64,000 nucleotides of DNA, taken from Candidatus Finniella inopinata. GTDB taxonomy: Bacteria; Pseudomonadota; Alphaproteobacteria; Holosporales; Holosporaceae. Below are positions 63,103 through 64,000 of the stretch, one piece after another; the stretch's first letter is position 1; each line of letters starts with the position of its first letter. Below the pieces are notes generated by a model. The model saw only the letters and a list, made by a program, of their open reading frames with translations. It made no database searches and had not been told where the DNA came from. The DNA lies in the NCBI GenBank assembly GCA_945888455.1, contig CAMCZV010000004.1, positions 62,001-126,000 of the forward strand, given 5' to 3'. The position numbers and the translations under genes are program-made.

Positions 63103-64000
63103 TGAGATTATATTTTATAGGAGGCGCCAGTGGCAGCGGTAAAACGGCTGTGATGCCTCATTTAAAAGAGCTTTTGGGAGATGACATCGCCGTTTATGAT
63201 TTTGATGATATTGGCGTACCAGAAGGTGCTGATAAAAAATGGCGCCAAGAATCCACCGAAAAGTGGCTGCAGAAAAGATTGAGCGAAGGCAAAGATGCCT
63301 GCTTGCTGGGTCAAATTGTTTTAGGCGAAATACTGAGCTGCCCTTCAGCCAAACACATAGATAAAATCAACTTCTGTCTTTTAGACGTGCATGATTTCGA
63401 GCGTATTGGGCGACTCAAAAAGCGCAACACCTATGGTGCTGATCAAAACATGTTGAACTGGTCTGCCTGGCTTCGTATGCATCATCAAGACCCGCAGTGG
63501 GGGCCGCATGTTATTCAAGAAGACGCTGCAAGTATCATGGATTTTACCAAGCTATCTGCTCTTAAAAGCTATGAAGAAGTTGCGAATGTAAAAATCCTCG
63601 ATACAACCGACCTTGCTTTGCATGAAGTTGCAGGGGAATTGGCAGATTGGGTCAGATCATTTGATATTACCCCATTTCATGTTGTTAAAGTCCAACCACA
63701 TGAAGTTGTTGTTATAGAAAATAAAATAACCTCCTACAATAACAGCAAAGTACCATTCATTCAGAAACAACCTTTTATTAATTTAAATTTTTGTATAAAG
63801 GATGATAGCGGATTAATTATTGCAGGCATTACTTCTTTGATGTATTGTTGGGGCATGTTGTTTGTCGATATTTTAGCCGTAGACGAAAAATATTATAAAA
63901 ATGGTCTGGGTAGTAAACTGCTTAGTCATGTAGAAAATGAGGCTAAGAAACTTGGGGCAACCCTGGCTCATCTAGATACCTTTGATTTCCAGGCGAAAGA
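63102..64000 (+). CDS. P-loop kinase-like domain fused to GNAT acetyltransferase (3' end outside window)
   Basis: At least 299 residues, open to the window edge. The first about 190 residues begin with RLYFIGGASGSGKTAVM, a Walker A of small-molecule or nucleotide kinases, and include VYDFDDIG and CLLDVHDFERIGRLKKRN. From about residue 200 (FHVVKVQPHEVVVIENKI) a GNAT domain follows, with LFVDILAVDEKYYKNGLGSKLLSHVENEAKKLG containing the acetyl-CoA-binding Q/RxxGxG/A-like turn (KNGLGS). One protein would thus carry a phosphotransferase-like and an acetyltransferase unit. GAGG lies before the ATG, which overlaps the APH stop. The substrate is unknown. Confidence 0.75.
   Translation, partial: MRLYFIGGASGSGKTAVMPHLKELLGDDIAVYDFDDIGVPEGADKKWRQESTEKWLQKRLSEGKDACLLGQIVLGEILSCPSAKHIDKINFCLLDVHDFERIGRLKKRNTYGADQNMLNWSAWLRMHHQDPQWGPHVIQEDAASIMDFTKLSALKSYEEVANVKILDTTDLALHEVAGELADWVRSFDITPFHVVKVQPHEVVVIENKITSYNNSKVPFIQKQPFINLNFCIKDDSGLIIAGITSLMYCWGMLFVDILAVDEKYYKNGLGSKLLSHVENEAKKLGATLAHLDTFDFQAK

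Overview
The window is chromosomal DNA from a Gram-negative bacterium, almost certainly an alphaproteobacterium. This is an inference from gene content: a thioredoxin-reductase-like ferredoxin-NADP reductase, an MJ0042 zinc-ribbon membrane protein, two-domain Sua5, RNase J, short FtsY without a long acidic arm, MlaA/MlaC and LpxA. Moderate-to-low GC, an HAD lipoprotein that looks like the DUF2608 family of amoeba- and protist-associated bacteria, tandem SemiSWEETs, several decayed genes and a large secreted coiled-coil protein suggest a host-associated lineage such as the Holosporales/Caedibacter-like group. The sequence alone does not prove that placement. No rRNA genes, CRISPR array, transposase or prophage were found. 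Five tRNA genes are present: Gly, Tyr, Pro, Arg and Ser.

Layout. 0-2.6 kb: 3' end of a ferredoxin-NADP reductase, a broken csaA, and mnmA with a low-complexity insert. 2.6-8.4 kb, mostly minus strand: small secreted proteins, tRNA-Tyr and tRNA-Gly, an orphan LolD-like ATPase, tgt, a prepilin peptidase and a TPR protein. 8.4-11.1 kb: thrS-infC. 11.2-14.5 kb is an accessory patch: YefM/YoeB toxin-antitoxin, a remnant of a cyclase-family gene, an AT-rich HAD lipoprotein, an intact cyclase, and a class D beta-lactamase. 14.6-19.8 kb, minus: RND pump and its adaptor, then a TlpA-like thioredoxin. 20.0-23.5 kb, plus: a LptM-like lipoprotein, then rpsE-rpmD-rplO-secY-adk, a fragment of the spc operon cut at both ends. 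24.4-29.6 kb, minus: rpmH-rnpA-yidD-yidC-ysxC-small ORF-MFS. 30-35 kb, plus: ksgA-ftsY, pgsA, an EamA carrier and an MFS carrier. 35.3-38.2 kb, minus: zinc-ribbon protein and RNase J. 39.2-45.5 kb, minus: an envelope/housekeeping run rpiB-pssA-mlaA-mlaC-accA-SPFH-sua5. 45.7-49.6 kb, plus: a 957-residue secreted coiled-coil protein and lpxA. 49.7-58.4 kb, minus: alaS-mutS-topA-SemiSWEET-SemiSWEET. 58.9-61.4 kb: clpB. 61.5-64 kb: tRNA-Ser followed by an APH(9)-like kinase gene that overlaps a gene fusing a P-loop kinase domain to a GNAT acetyltransferase, which runs off the window.

The core is translation (tRNA modification, synthetases, ribosomal proteins), protein insertion and export (SecY, YidC, YidD, FtsY), and envelope lipid upkeep (PgsA, PssA, MlaA/C, LpxA, AccA). 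Drug-resistance-type functions occur at three separate places: OXA-type beta-lactamase, RND pump, and the phosphotransferase/kinase-acetyltransferase pair. The most unusual signals are the APH plus kinase-GNAT pair beside tRNA-Ser, the split ribosomal-protein operon, the YidD with a long N-terminal extension, the low-complexity insert in MnmA, the unclassified 957-residue secreted protein with a UvrC-like motif, and the newly visible csaA and cyclase pseudogenes.
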